NCBI RefSeq assembly: GCF_002863305.2 | Contig: NZ_CP136962.1 | Span: 434,001-498,000, forward strand | Direction of reading: 5' to 3' | Length of the DNA: 64,000 nucleotides | DNA from: Neisseria perflava | Lineage (GTDB): Bacteria; Pseudomonadota; Gammaproteobacteria; Burkholderiales; Neisseriaceae | In this document: piece after piece, positions 39,561 through 47,674 of the stretch | Numbering within the stretch: the first letter of the stretch is position 1 | Layout of the letters: each line of letters begins with the position of its first letter | Translations under genes and position numbers: made by a program | Notes under the pieces: model-generated | Databases searched by the model: none | What the model was told of the DNA's origin: nothing | The model's input: only the letters and a program-made list of their open reading frames with translations

Positions 39561-39604
39561 AACAATAAGCAGCAGGAGCTTAGCATCTGCTGCTTATTGT
39601 TTTT
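39561..39604 (+). terminator. Intrinsic terminator between lipoprotein and Slam genes
   Basis: AACAATAAGCAGCA (39561-39574) is perfectly complementary to 39588-39601, with a 13-base loop and a TTTT tail. It is not a DUS. It should uncouple or reduce expression of the Slam gene relative to the lipoprotein. Confidence 0.75.
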
Positions 39605-39680
39605 AAGATGAAAAATACCAATAGATAAAATTTTAATTCAACTATTATTACTTAAATTTTTAATTTTAAGAAATAGATTT

Positions 39681-41144
39681 ATGAAGTCTTATTCATTCAT
39701 TTTTATACTGGGAACGTTAGTTCCTTCAATGGCTTCTGCTGAAATTATGACGAATCCTGAAACTGTAGCTGATCGACAGGTAGAAAAAATTCAGGAGATG
39801 GCTATTCCTAAAGTATCAGAGCAAGGTAAATTATTTTCAGACAATGACGGTACTTCTCTAGAAGAGTCTAGCCAAACGTTGACATTAGATGATTTATCCA
39901 AGCAACCAGAGTTGACAGAGCCATTATTAAATCAGGCTTTACAAATGCGAAATTATGTTTCAGCAGCGCAGCTCTTGCCTATATATCGCAAATGGAGCGG
40001 GCACGATCCTATTTTATTAGCTTATGCACAAGGCGCAATTTGGCGATCTGAAGGAAAATATAAAAAGGCTATCAAACTTTATCGTTCTATTCTTGCTCAA
40101 AATTCTGATCTTGTTACTGTCCGTTTAGATTTAGCTGCTATGCTTTATGAGGATAGACAGACTCGCAATGCGAAACATGAATTTAATGTGGCCAAGGAGC
40201 AGGGGCTTCCTGAAGATGTACTTCCGACTATCGCACTTTATGAAGATGCTATGAAGAAAAAGAAATGGCAAATTTCAGGTAGTCTAAGTTATATCCAAGA
40301 CAGCAATATCAATAATGTTTCAACAGAACGTGAAATTCATCTTCCTCAATTTGGTAATTTAGCATTTGAAAAGAATCCTGACTATTTGCCGCAAAAAGGA
40401 CATGGGTTTAATTATTCGTTATCTATTAATCGTGATGATAATATCAAAGATAACCATTACTTAGCTATGTCGGGTGATATAGATGGTGTGACTTATTGGG
40501 ATAATCATGCTTATGATGATCAAGTAGTAAGAATAAGCCTGGGTTATAAAAATAAAAGTTTTAAAACAGATGGCTATGTTATGCCATTTTTAGAAAAACG
40601 TCGTTATGGAAATCATCCTTATTACACACGTGCAGGTGTAGATTTAGGCATTTCAAATTGGATAACGCCAAATTTACGTTTGTCTGCTAACAGTACAATA
40701 GCAAAAAAAGATTATGCATATACTGAACGACGAGGGAAAGATTATCAAATCGGAGTAGGCGCTACTTACCTTTTAAACAATGATACTTATTTTTTAGGTG
40801 GTTTAAACTATGCTCGTGATAAAGTAAAATATTATGCTGGTAGTAGCTCTAAACGTATAGGTGGGTATATTGGTTGGGGGCAGATTTGGGGTAAAGACCT
40901 GAATAGCAGACTTATAATCAATCACTATCACGAACGTTTTGATGGAAAACATTATATTTTTACTGATCGTCATCGCAAAGATAATGTAACTATTACTAAT
41001 TTAAGTATTTGGCACAATAAATTAAGCGTGCTGGGTGTTACTCCAAGGTTGAATTGGCGATATACAAAAAATAACAGTAATATTGGAGAGCTTAATAGTT
41101 ATTCTAAAAATCGTGTATTCATAGATTTTGAGAAAACATTTTAA
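39681..41144 (+). CDS. Surface lipoprotein assembly modulator (Slam)
   Basis: Slam proteins are outer-membrane translocons (type XI secretion) that flip lipoproteins onto the cell surface. A signal peptide is cut near ASA-EIM (residue 20). A TPR-rich periplasmic domain (about residues 80-190; LLAYAQGAIWRSEGKYKKAI) is followed by a DUF560-type beta-barrel. That barrel begins near WQISGSLSYIQDSNINNVS and ends in FIDFEKTF with the terminal Phe typical of barrels. The length of 487 residues matches the family. It lies 131 bases downstream of the candidate substrate. AT-rich and DUS-free. It is too diverged by eye to assign to Slam1 or Slam2. Confidence 0.88.
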   Translation: MKSYSFIFILGTLVPSMASAEIMTNPETVADRQVEKIQEMAIPKVSEQGKLFSDNDGTSLEESSQTLTLDDLSKQPELTEPLLNQALQMRNYVSAAQLLPIYRKWSGHDPILLAYAQGAIWRSEGKYKKAIKLYRSILAQNSDLVTVRLDLAAMLYEDRQTRNAKHEFNVAKEQGLPEDVLPTIALYEDAMKKKKWQISGSLSYIQDSNINNVSTEREIHLPQFGNLAFEKNPDYLPQKGHGFNYSLSINRDDNIKDNHYLAMSGDIDGVTYWDNHAYDDQVVRISLGYKNKSFKTDGYVMPFLEKRRYGNHPYYTRAGVDLGISNWITPNLRLSANSTIAKKDYAYTERRGKDYQIGVGATYLLNNDTYFLGGLNYARDKVKYYAGSSSKRIGGYIGWGQIWGKDLNSRLIINHYHERFDGKHYIFTDRHRKDNVTITNLSIWHNKLSVLGVTPRLNWRYTKNNSNIGELNSYSKNRVFIDFEKTF

Positions 41145-41224
41145 AAAATCATTTAATGGATTCATATAACTTAAACTAATTCGGTTAAATTTGGTTTGAG
41201 TCTAAGTATTTCATTATACCAAAA

Positions 41225-41256
41225 AGGCCGTCTGAAATTTTTCAGACGGCCTTTTT
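41225..41256. terminator. Bidirectional DUS terminator at right edge of island
   Basis: Forward DUS (41225-41236) and reverse DUS (41241-41252) with a 4-base loop and TTTTTT tail lie between the converging Slam and DMT genes. Confidence 0.85.
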
Positions 41257-41261
41257 TGTAT

Positions 41262-42140
41262 CTATTTTTTGTCTTTTAACGAACCTAAATAAATCGCTAA
41301 TAAAGTTAAAGTGGCGCCACTCCATTGGACGATATTAATCGGTTTATCCAGCCAGAAATAATCGATCAACATGGCGGCAACTGGTTCAGAGAGCAGTAGT
41401 AGGCCGGTCAGTGATAAGGATAAAAGCGGGATGGCGTAAGCAATCAATGCCCAAGCGAAGCATTGCATAACGATGCCGTAGATGGAGACTAGAATCACAT
41501 CGTTTAAAGTTTTGGGGTAAAGATGGGTAGCATCGAATAGTAGAGATGGGATGACCAGCGCTATTGCGCCGCCGAAGCTTAAAATCATCATCAGCGGAAA
41601 CAAACCGACTTTTTCCTGCTCATGGGTTTTGCGTACAAAGACCATAGACAGGGCCAGCATGGCACCGGATAATACGCCGCTGACAAATCCCCATGCGGCA
41701 TTGTCGTTATGACCGAACTCTGGGCTGCCGATTAAGGCGACGCCTATGGTGGCCAATATCAAACTTAAAATTTGCAGGGCGCTTAGACGTTCCGAATAAA
41801 AGAAGAAGCCGATGGCGGCTAAAAAGAAAATCTGCAGGCTGTTGAGCAAGGTGGAAATGCCGGGACCTACGGTGTGAATGCTTTCGTGCCAAAGGGCGAG
41901 GTCGAATGCGAGGAAAACGCCGGATAAGATTGCGTAGCCGACCGTTTTTCTTTTTGTGGGCATTTTTTGTCTGAAAAAACGCCCGAGCAGGAAGAATATA
42001 GGGGCGGCGATCAGCAAGCGCCAGAATGCGATGGCGTAAGAGCCGACATCGACAAATTTGACGATCAAACTGCCTAAGCCGAAGACGACGCAGCCGATGA
42101 CCAATAGGGGCGCTGCATAATTTCCCGAACGTGTGTCCAT
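41262..42140 (-). CDS. DMT superfamily EamA-type transporter
   Basis: The 292-residue protein has ten hydrophobic segments arranged as two EamA repeats (for example VGYAILSGVFLAFDLALWHE and CFAWALIAYAIPLLSLSLTG). LSEPVAAMLIDYFWLDKP is the usual EamA signature near the end. It likely exports or imports a small metabolite across the inner membrane; the substrate is not evident. I start at ATG 42140 (MDTRSGNYAAPL) because GGAG lies six bases upstream; the longer frame begins with TTG. Confidence 0.88.
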   Translation of the reverse strand: MDTRSGNYAAPLLVIGCVVFGLGSLIVKFVDVGSYAIAFWRLLIAAPIFFLLGRFFRQKMPTKRKTVGYAILSGVFLAFDLALWHESIHTVGPGISTLLNSLQIFFLAAIGFFFYSERLSALQILSLILATIGVALIGSPEFGHNDNAAWGFVSGVLSGAMLALSMVFVRKTHEQEKVGLFPLMMILSFGGAIALVIPSLLFDATHLYPKTLNDVILVSIYGIVMQCFAWALIAYAIPLLSLSLTGLLLLSEPVAAMLIDYFWLDKPINIVQWSGATLTLLAIYLGSLKDKK

Positions 42141-42240
42141 CGGCTTCTCCAAGAATCAAATGAAGGCGATTATTCCATAAAAGATAGCTGGGACGCTAAT
42201 GATAAATAGTCGTAAGCCAAGATAAAGGGTTTATGATGAA

Positions 42241-42272
42241 AGGCCGTCTGAAAACTGTTTCAGACGGCCTTT
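42241..42272. repeat. DUS inverted pair in divergent region
   Basis: Forward DUS (42241-42252) and reverse DUS (42259-42270) lie between the divergent DMT and carbonic-anhydrase genes, where a terminator is not needed. A third reverse copy is at 42332-42343. Confidence 0.75.
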
Positions 42273-42287
42273 TGATGATTTTCTGGC

Positions 42288-42315
42288 TTGATTTCGTATT
42301 GTTGTAGTATAAAAT
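42288..42315 (+). promoter_or_regulatory. Candidate promoter of gamma-carbonic anhydrase gene
   Basis: TTGATT (42288-42293), a 16-base spacer and TAAAAT (42310-42315). A reverse DUS lies between it and the start codon. Confidence 0.35.
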
Positions 42316-42378
42316 CGTTTTACGCCGTGTTTTCAGACGGCCTGATCAGTTTTGGTTTTGAGAAAAGGATTATTGGAA

Positions 42379-42918
42379 ATGGCAAACCCTATTCGTGCGT
42401 TTTTGGATTATGTGCCGTCGGTTGATGAGTCTTGTTTTGTAGATGAGACTTCGGTAGTGATTGGCGAAGTGTCGCTGGCGGAAGATGTATCCGTTTGGCC
42501 TTATGCCGTATTGCGCGGCGATGTGAACAGCATTTCTATCGGCAAGCGCAGTAATGTGCAGGACGGCAGCGTTTTGCATGTGTCGCATAAGAATGCGGCG
42601 AAGCCTGACGGTTCGCCTCTGATTATCGGCGATGATGTGACGATTGGGCATAAGGTCATGCTACATGGCTGCCGAATTGGGAATCGTGTGTTGGTGGGTA
42701 TGGGCTCGATTATTTTGGATGATACGGTTGTCGAAGATGATGTGATGATAGGCGCGGGCAGTTTGGTGCCGCCACGCAAGCGTTTAGAAAGCGGTTTTTT
42801 ATACGTCGGCTCACCTGTGAAACAAGTGCGTCCGCTAACTGATGAGGAAAAGGAATTTTTGACATATTCCTCTGCGCATTATGTCCGCCTGTCCGGTCAG
42901 CATAAAATTTCAAAATAA
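42379..42918 (+). CDS. Gamma-class carbonic anhydrase-like hexapeptide protein
   Basis: The 179-residue protein is a left-handed beta-helix of the YrdA/PaaY/CaiE type. Repeats such as SVVIGEVSLAEDVSVWPYAV and DDVTIGHKVMLHGCRIGNRV carry the conserved metal-ligand histidines (HVSHKN, GHKVMLH). Homologues bind zinc or another divalent metal and may act as carbonic anhydrases, though many lack measured activity. I use ATG 42379 (MANPIRAFLDY), preceded by AAAGGA. maf follows after 14 bases, so the two probably form an operon. Confidence 0.88.
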   Translation: MANPIRAFLDYVPSVDESCFVDETSVVIGEVSLAEDVSVWPYAVLRGDVNSISIGKRSNVQDGSVLHVSHKNAAKPDGSPLIIGDDVTIGHKVMLHGCRIGNRVLVGMGSIILDDTVVEDDVMIGAGSLVPPRKRLESGFLYVGSPVKQVRPLTDEEKEFLTYSSAHYVRLSGQHKISK

Positions 42919-42932
42919 GGAAATTCAATACA

Positions 42933-43532
42933 ATGCACGCAATTTATCTGGCTTCGGGCAGTCCGCGCCGTCGTGAGATTTTGGAGAATTTGGGTTTCAC
43001 GGTATGCCGCCTTCCTGCGGATATTGATGAAACCCCTAAAGAAGGCGAAGCCGCAGTAGAGTATGTGCGCCGTATGGCCTGCGAGAAAAATCAGGCGGCG
43101 GTGGCGCAATGGTTTGCTGCTCATGATCAAGAGCCTGAGTTTGCTGTATTGACAGCGGATACGACGGTGGCGGATGGAGAGGCTATTTTGGGTAAACCGG
43201 AGTCCGAGGCGGATGCGGTCGATATGCTGGAACGCCTGTCCGGACGGATGCATCAAGTGCTGACGGCTGTATGCGTTTACTGGCAAGGCGTGCGCCATGA
43301 TGTGGTACAGACGAGCGAAGTGCGCTTTAAAACGTTGACGGCTGAGGAGATTGCAGCCTATGTTGCCAGCGGCGAGCCGATGGATAAAGCCGGTGCGTAT
43401 GGGATTCAGGGCTTGGGCGGCGTATTTGTCGAGCATTTGCAGGGCAGTTTTACCGGCGTGATGGGTTTGCCGGTTTATGAGACCGCGCAACTACTGAAAT
43501 CTTTGGGTTTGGAAGCGCCGCCGTTTGCTTAA
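42933..43532 (+). CDS. Maf-like nucleotide pyrophosphatase
   Basis: Maf family enzymes hydrolyse dTTP/UTP or modified nucleotides. The signature YLASGSPRRREILENLGF is at the N-terminus. VLTADTTVADGEAILGKP contains the catalytic Asp, followed by MLERLSGRMHQVLTAVCV and DKAGAYGIQGLGGVFVEHLQG. The 199-residue length fits. The SPRRREIL form and GAYGIQG suggest the YhdE (dTTP/UTP) group over the YceF group. The starting six residues MHAIYL fit the family. Confidence 0.92.
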   Translation: MHAIYLASGSPRRREILENLGFTVCRLPADIDETPKEGEAAVEYVRRMACEKNQAAVAQWFAAHDQEPEFAVLTADTTVADGEAILGKPESEADAVDMLERLSGRMHQVLTAVCVYWQGVRHDVVQTSEVRFKTLTAEEIAAYVASGEPMDKAGAYGIQGLGGVFVEHLQGSFTGVMGLPVYETAQLLKSLGLEAPPFA

Positions 43533-43542
43533 AATTAGGCAA

Positions 43543-43554
43543 ATGCCGTCTGAA
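43543..43554. repeat. AT-type DNA uptake sequence after maf
   Basis: ATGCCGTCTGAA, unpaired, 11 bases after the maf stop. Confidence 0.75.
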
Positions 43555-43583
43555 AGCGTGCCGACAAAAACGCCTGTTTCAGT

Positions 43584-43589
43584 TACAAT
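43584..43589 (+). promoter_or_regulatory. Candidate -10 of rsmA
   Basis: TACAAT, 32 bases before the rsmA ATG, with a weak -35-like CCGACA 17 bases upstream. Confidence 0.3.
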
Positions 43590-43620
43590 ACTGCCTTAAA
43601 CAGCTTGCTTGAAGAAAGAT

Positions 43621-44400
43621 ATGAAAGAACATAAGGCCCGGAAACGCTTCGGGCAGAATTTTTTGCAGGATACGCGGATTATTAGCGATATTGTCAACGC
43701 GGTCAGACCGCAGCCCGATGATATTGTGATTGAAATCGGCCCGGGCTTGGTCGCCATTACCGAGCCTTTGGCGAAAAAACTCAATCGCCTGCATGTTTGC
43801 GAAATCGACCGCGACATCGTACGCCGTCTGAAAACCTTACCGTTCGCAGATAAATTGGTGATACACGAAGGCGATGTATTGCAGTTTGATTTCAACAGCA
43901 TTGAAGGCAAGAAAAAAATTGTCGGCAACCTGCCGTACAATATTTCCACGCCACTTTTGTTCCGATTGAGCGAAGTGGCAGACGATGTGATCGATATGCA
44001 CTTTATGCTGCAGAAAGAAGTGGTCGAACGTATGGTGGCGCAGCCGAAAACCAACGACTATGGCCGTCTGGGCGTAATGCTGCAATATTTCTTTGATATG
44101 GAAATGTTGATTGAAGTACCGCCCGAGTCCTTTGATCCTGCGCCGAAGGTGGATTCGGCCGTTGTGCGCATGATTCCGGTGAAACACCGTATCGGTAAAG
44201 CAGAAGATTTTGAACATTTTGCCAAACTGGTGAAACTGGCTTTCCATCAACGCCGCAAAACCATACGCAATAATTTGAAGGAACTTGCCAGCGATGATGA
44301 CTTGCAGGCAGTCGGTATCAATCCGCAGGACAGGGCAGAACACATTGCCGCTGAGAAATATGTGGAATTGAGCAATTATCTGGTTCAAAAGGCCGTCTGA
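43621..44400 (+). CDS. rsmA: 16S rRNA dimethyladenosine transferase RsmA
   Basis: RsmA (KsgA) dimethylates two adjacent adenosines in helix 45 of 16S rRNA late in small-subunit assembly. The 259-residue protein has [16 protein letters not shown] motif [25 protein letters not shown], and motif [17 protein letters not shown]. The C-terminal helical domain starts near [16 protein letters not shown] use the ATG at 43621 ([11 protein letters not shown]). The TGA stop is part of a DUS (44390-44401), so the uptake sequence encodes the last residues Ala-Val and the stop. Confidence 0.96.
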   Translation: MKEHKARKRFGQNFLQDTRIISDIVNAVRPQPDDIVIEIGPGLVAITEPLAKKLNRLHVCEIDRDIVRRLKTLPFADKLVIHEGDVLQFDFNSIEGKKKIVGNLPYNISTPLLFRLSEVADDVIDMHFMLQKEVVERMVAQPKTNDYGRLGVMLQYFFDMEMLIEVPPESFDPAPKVDSAVVRMIPVKHRIGKAEDFEHFAKLVKLAFHQRRKTIRNNLKELASDDDLQAVGINPQDRAEHIAAEKYVELSNYLVQKAV

Positions 44401-44407
44401 AACAGTG

Positions 44408-44731
44408 ATGGCAATTTTTAAGCAACCTCCTATTCAATGGGGGGTTCGGGGTGATTCATATTTGTGGCGCGAGTTGGCACAGTATTTTTCCGGTAAGGAT
44501 ATGCCGCCGGAGTGGCACCGTTTTGAAGCAGCAATTATCGGCGCAGTTTGGGTATTGACCGGGCATCGTCTCGATAGGGAAGAGCAATTTAAAGTCAATC
44601 GGTACAATCAAGGCGGAATCTCAGGCGGTATAGTTAGTTGCCGTTTTTGGCTTGAAACGGCCATTCCTTTGCTTTGGCAGCGGCAAGCGCAACTCAAGCC
44701 CCGAAAATTTTGGCAGTTTGGAAAGAAATAA
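44408..44731 (+). CDS. Conserved hypothetical protein
   Basis: I do not recognise a family. The 107-residue protein starts [20 protein letters not shown] and is rich in Trp, Arg and aromatic residues (eight Trp). It has no signal peptide and no membrane segment. It lies seven bases after rsmA, and its stop overlaps the start of the ABC ATPase gene (TAATG), so all three are likely co-transcribed and the last two translationally coupled. A GTG three bases upstream is an alternative start. It is likely a real gene given the tight packing. Confidence 0.65.
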   Translation: MAIFKQPPIQWGVRGDSYLWRELAQYFSGKDMPPEWHRFEAAIIGAVWVLTGHRLDREEQFKVNRYNQGGISGGIVSCRFWLETAIPLLWQRQAQLKPRKFWQFGKK

Positions 44732-45459
44732 TGATTAAATTCAAAAATGTACACAAACATTTTAAAGACTTGCACGTTATCAACGGCGTGAATCTGGAAG
44801 TCAAACAAGGCGAAGTGGTCGTTGTATGCGGTCCTTCGGGCAGTGGCAAATCGACGCTGATTCGTACGGTAAACCAACTTGAGCGCATTGAAAGCGGCGA
44901 GATTTGGGTGGACGGCATCAATGTTGCCGATCCGAAAACCGATTTGAACAAAGTGCGTGAAGAAGTGGGTTTTGTGTTCCAAGGGTTCAATCTGTATCCG
45001 CATTTGACTGTCTTGGAAAATATTATTCTTTCTCCGATGAAAGTGAAAAACCAAAGCCGTGAAGAGGCGGAAAAGAAAGCGATGGAGCTTTTGGAACGCG
45101 TCGGCTTGGCGCATAAAAAAGACGCGCTGCCCGACCAGCTTTCCGGCGGTCAGCAGCAGCGTGTGGCGATTGCACGCGGTTTGGCGATGGAGCCGCGCGT
45201 GATGTTGTTTGACGAGCCGACTTCCGCGCTTGACCCTGAAATGGTCGGCGAAGTATTAAAAGTGATGAAAGACTTGGCGGAAAGCGGCATGACCATGATG
45301 TGCGTAACCCATGAAATGGGTTTTGCGCGCGAAGTCGCCGACCGTGTGATTTTTGTCGATAAAGGCCAGATTCTGGAAGATGAAACGCCGGAAGAATTTT
45401 TTACCAATCCGAAACATGAGCGTGCCAAACAATTCCTGCAACAGGTGATGACACATTAA
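44731..45459 (+). CDS. Polar amino-acid type ABC transporter ATP-binding protein
   Basis: The 242-residue ATPase is of the GlnQ/HisP class. Walker A is [10 protein letters not shown], the Q-loop is [15 protein letters not shown], the signature is [15 protein letters not shown], and Walker B is [13 protein letters not shown]. The switch His is in [17 protein letters not shown]. The start ATG 44731 is fixed by [11 protein letters not shown] and by the overlap with the preceding stop. No permease or binding-protein gene is adjacent, so it must pair with components encoded elsewhere. A DUS-type hairpin follows. Confidence 0.93.
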   Translation: MIKFKNVHKHFKDLHVINGVNLEVKQGEVVVVCGPSGSGKSTLIRTVNQLERIESGEIWVDGINVADPKTDLNKVREEVGFVFQGFNLYPHLTVLENIILSPMKVKNQSREEAEKKAMELLERVGLAHKKDALPDQLSGGQQQRVAIARGLAMEPRVMLFDEPTSALDPEMVGEVLKVMKDLAESGMTMMCVTHEMGFAREVADRVIFVDKGQILEDETPEEFFTNPKHERAKQFLQQVMTH

Positions 45460-45463
45460 ACTC

Positions 45464-45489
45464 GGGCCGTCTGAAATTTCAGACGGCAT
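45464..45489 (+). terminator. DUS-type terminator after ABC ATPase gene
   Basis: GGGCCGTCTGAA (45464-45475) and TTCAGACGGCAT (45478-45489) form a near-perfect tight hairpin, with one arm a G-variant and the other AT-type. Confidence 0.65.
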
Positions 45490-45522
45490 GATCGGTTTGA
45501 ATGATTTTGAAAGTTGAAAATA

Positions 45523-45882
45523 ATGTATTTTGTTGACCGTACTGCTGTTGTGCTGAAGCCGACCGCCCGTTTTTTGGAATGGCTGAAATCCGCCGATGAA
45601 AATATGCCCGACCTGACCGTCGAGCAATTGCGCACCAACTGTTCCGTATTCCTTGTGCCGCAATTTGACGAACCCGAATCCGTCATTTCCTATTTTGACG
45701 AACGCTACCAGCAGATTTTTGAAGCCGAATTGGCCGGCTGGGACATCGATAAAAGCAAATGGCCGCAAGACATGAGCTTGAAGGCTTTTTGGGAATTTTT
45801 CGATACCGAAATCCACGATATGGTTTTGGATATGGAAGAGGCGGAATTGAACATTACGCCTGTTTTCGACAATATGATGTAA
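45523..45882 (+). CDS. Conserved hypothetical acidic protein
   Basis: I do not recognise a named family. The 119-residue protein (MYFVDRTAVVLKPTARFLEW) is acidic and has no signal peptide or membrane segment. It has a pattern of aromatic and acidic residues (LVPQFDEPESVISYFDERYQ, WEFFDTEIHDMVLDMEEAEL). ATG 45523 is the first good start; the longer frame begins with TTG. It lies four bases before the YgfX-like gene and probably shares its transcript. Confidence 0.7.
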   Translation: MYFVDRTAVVLKPTARFLEWLKSADENMPDLTVEQLRTNCSVFLVPQFDEPESVISYFDERYQQIFEAELAGWDIDKSKWPQDMSLKAFWEFFDTEIHDMVLDMEEAELNITPVFDNMM

Positions 45883-45886
45883 AGCC

Positions 45887-46339
45887 GTGAGAAGTTTTCA
45901 GACGGCCTTAAAGCCCTCGCTTTCTTTGAAAATTCTGATTGTCTTCTTACACCTTTCGGCGTTGGTCTTATGCCTTGCAGAGTTTTACGGCTGGATGATG
46001 TGGCTGGGTTTGGCGGCATTGGCCGGCAGTTTTGCCTATGCTTGGCGCAGCGTTAATTTTCAGGCTCAAAATGCGGTCAGGACAATCATCATCGACCGCC
46101 AATACCGTGCGACGGTTTACTTGAATGGCGAGGAAGAGGGAAGAAGCGCGGTTTTGCAAGACAGCAGTATGTTGACGGTTTATGCTTTGTTTTTACAATG
46201 GGATGTTGACGGAAAAATGGTTAAACACTGCATCTTGCCCGACATGACCGACCGCGATGCCTACCGCCGTCTGAAAGTGTGGGCGCGCTGGTGCCGTGAA
46301 AAAGAAGACAAAGCAGAACTTGCGGCAGATATGGATTAA
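45887..46339 (+). CDS. YgfX/CptA-like membrane protein
   Basis: The 150-residue protein has two adjacent membrane segments (LKILIVFLHLSALVLCLAEF and MMWLGLAALAGSFAYAW) and a cytosolic beta domain. The closing motif LPDMTDRDAYRRLKVWARW resembles the C-terminal signature of the YgfX family (E. coli CptA, reported to inhibit FtsZ and MreB polymerisation). Its E. coli partner SdhE is not encoded nearby. The start is GTG at 45887, and the first codons (RSFQTALKP) are encoded by a reverse DUS at 45897-45908. Family assignment is by motif, not by alignment. Confidence 0.65.
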   Translation: MRSFQTALKPSLSLKILIVFLHLSALVLCLAEFYGWMMWLGLAALAGSFAYAWRSVNFQAQNAVRTIIIDRQYRATVYLNGEEEGRSAVLQDSSMLTVYALFLQWDVDGKMVKHCILPDMTDRDAYRRLKVWARWCREKEDKAELAADMD

Positions 46340-46347
46340 ACGGCTGT

Positions 46348-46359
46348 TTCAGACGGCCT
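46348..46359. repeat. DNA uptake sequence before folC
   Basis: Single TTCAGACGGCCT between the YgfX-like gene and folC, 19 bases before the folC start. Confidence 0.8.
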
Positions 46360-46377
46360 TTTGAAGCGATAAATACA

Positions 46378-47661
46378 ATGAAAACATTACAAGACTGGCT
46401 GTCTCATTTGGAGACTGCCCATAGTTCCGGCCTTATCGATATGGGCTTGGAACGCGTGGGAGAAGTGAAAAAACGCATGAATTTGGTGCCGCAATGTCCT
46501 GTCGTGGTGGTGGCGGGTACCAATGGCAAAGGCTCCGTATGCGCCTATTTGTCGCATATTTATAAAGAAGCCGGTTTTAAAGTCGGTACGCTGACCAGTC
46601 CGCATCTTCTGCGTTATAACGAACGAATCGCCATCAACACTCAGCCGGTTTCAGATGAATTGATTGTTTCCTCATTTGAGCGTATCGAAGCGGTGCGCGG
46701 TGAAATTTCTCTGACGTATTTTGAGTTTAATGCTTTGGCTGCCGTCGATATTTTCATGCGTGAAAATGTGGACGTAATGATTTTGGAAGTTGGTTTGGGC
46801 GGACGATTGGATGCTGTGAACGTATTCGATGGCGACTGCTCGGTTATCACCAGCGTGGATTTGGACCATCAGGCATTTTTGGGCGATACCGTTGAGCAGG
46901 TCGGTTTTGAAAAAGCCGGAGTGTTCCGTAGTGGCAAACCAGCTGTGTGCGGTCAGAATCCTGCGCCTGAATCATTGGTCAAACACGCAGAAGAAATTGG
47001 CGCAAAACTGTTGATGGTTCAGCGGGATTTTGATTTTGCGTCAATGGAAAGCGTGCAGTGGAACTACCGCTTCCATCCGCAATCTTCAGACGGCCAAAGC
47101 CGTAACCGCAATTCCTTGCCGTTTCCTGCTTTGCGCGGTGCCTATCAGTTGTCCAATGCCGCGTGTGCATTGACGGTGTTGGAGTGTTTGAATAATCAGC
47201 TGCCCGTTGACATCGGCGCGATTAAACGCGGTTTGCTGTTGGTTGAGAATCCTGGACGTTTCCAAGTTTTGCCCGGCCGTCCGCTGGTGGTTTTGGATGT
47301 CGGCCACAATCCGCACGCAGCACGTGCTTTGCGCCGCAGCCTGATTAACCTTGCCTTTGCACAAAAACGTACCGCCGTATTCAGTATGTTGTCCGACAAA
47401 GATATTGATGGCGTGCTGGAAATCGTTAAAGATCAGTTTGACGAGTGGAACATCGCGCCTTTAGATGTACCGCGCGGCATGACGATAGAGGCTTTGCAGG
47501 CCAAACTGGCTGAACACGGCATCGACAATGTAAATGTTTTTGAAACTGTCGCTGCTGCCTACCGCGCTGCTTTGGCTAAAGCAACCGAAAATGATAGAAT
47601 CGTTGTTTTCGGCTCATTCCATACTGTTGCCGATGTAATGGCTGTTTTGAAAGAACACTAA
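46378..47661 (+). CDS. folC: Dihydrofolate/folylpolyglutamate synthase
   Basis: FolC makes dihydrofolate and then adds gamma-glutamates to folates. The 427-residue ligase has the P-loop VVVAGTNGKGSVCAYLSHIY, TSPHLLRYNERI, VGLGGRLDAVNVFD and the DLDHQAFLG motif. The C-terminal Mur-ligase-like domain has ENPGRFQVLPGRPLVVLDVGH with HNPHAA. One in-frame reverse DUS near 47086 encodes SSDGQ. It begins the folC-dedD-cvpA-purF order also found in E. coli. Confidence 0.95.
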   Translation: MKTLQDWLSHLETAHSSGLIDMGLERVGEVKKRMNLVPQCPVVVVAGTNGKGSVCAYLSHIYKEAGFKVGTLTSPHLLRYNERIAINTQPVSDELIVSSFERIEAVRGEISLTYFEFNALAAVDIFMRENVDVMILEVGLGGRLDAVNVFDGDCSVITSVDLDHQAFLGDTVEQVGFEKAGVFRSGKPAVCGQNPAPESLVKHAEEIGAKLLMVQRDFDFASMESVQWNYRFHPQSSDGQSRNRNSLPFPALRGAYQLSNAACALTVLECLNNQLPVDIGAIKRGLLLVENPGRFQVLPGRPLVVLDVGHNPHAARALRRSLINLAFAQKRTAVFSMLSDKDIDGVLEIVKDQFDEWNIAPLDVPRGMTIEALQAKLAEHGIDNVNVFETVAAAYRAALAKATENDRIVVFGSFHTVADVMAVLKEH

Positions 47662-47674
47662 CGAGGAAATTATC

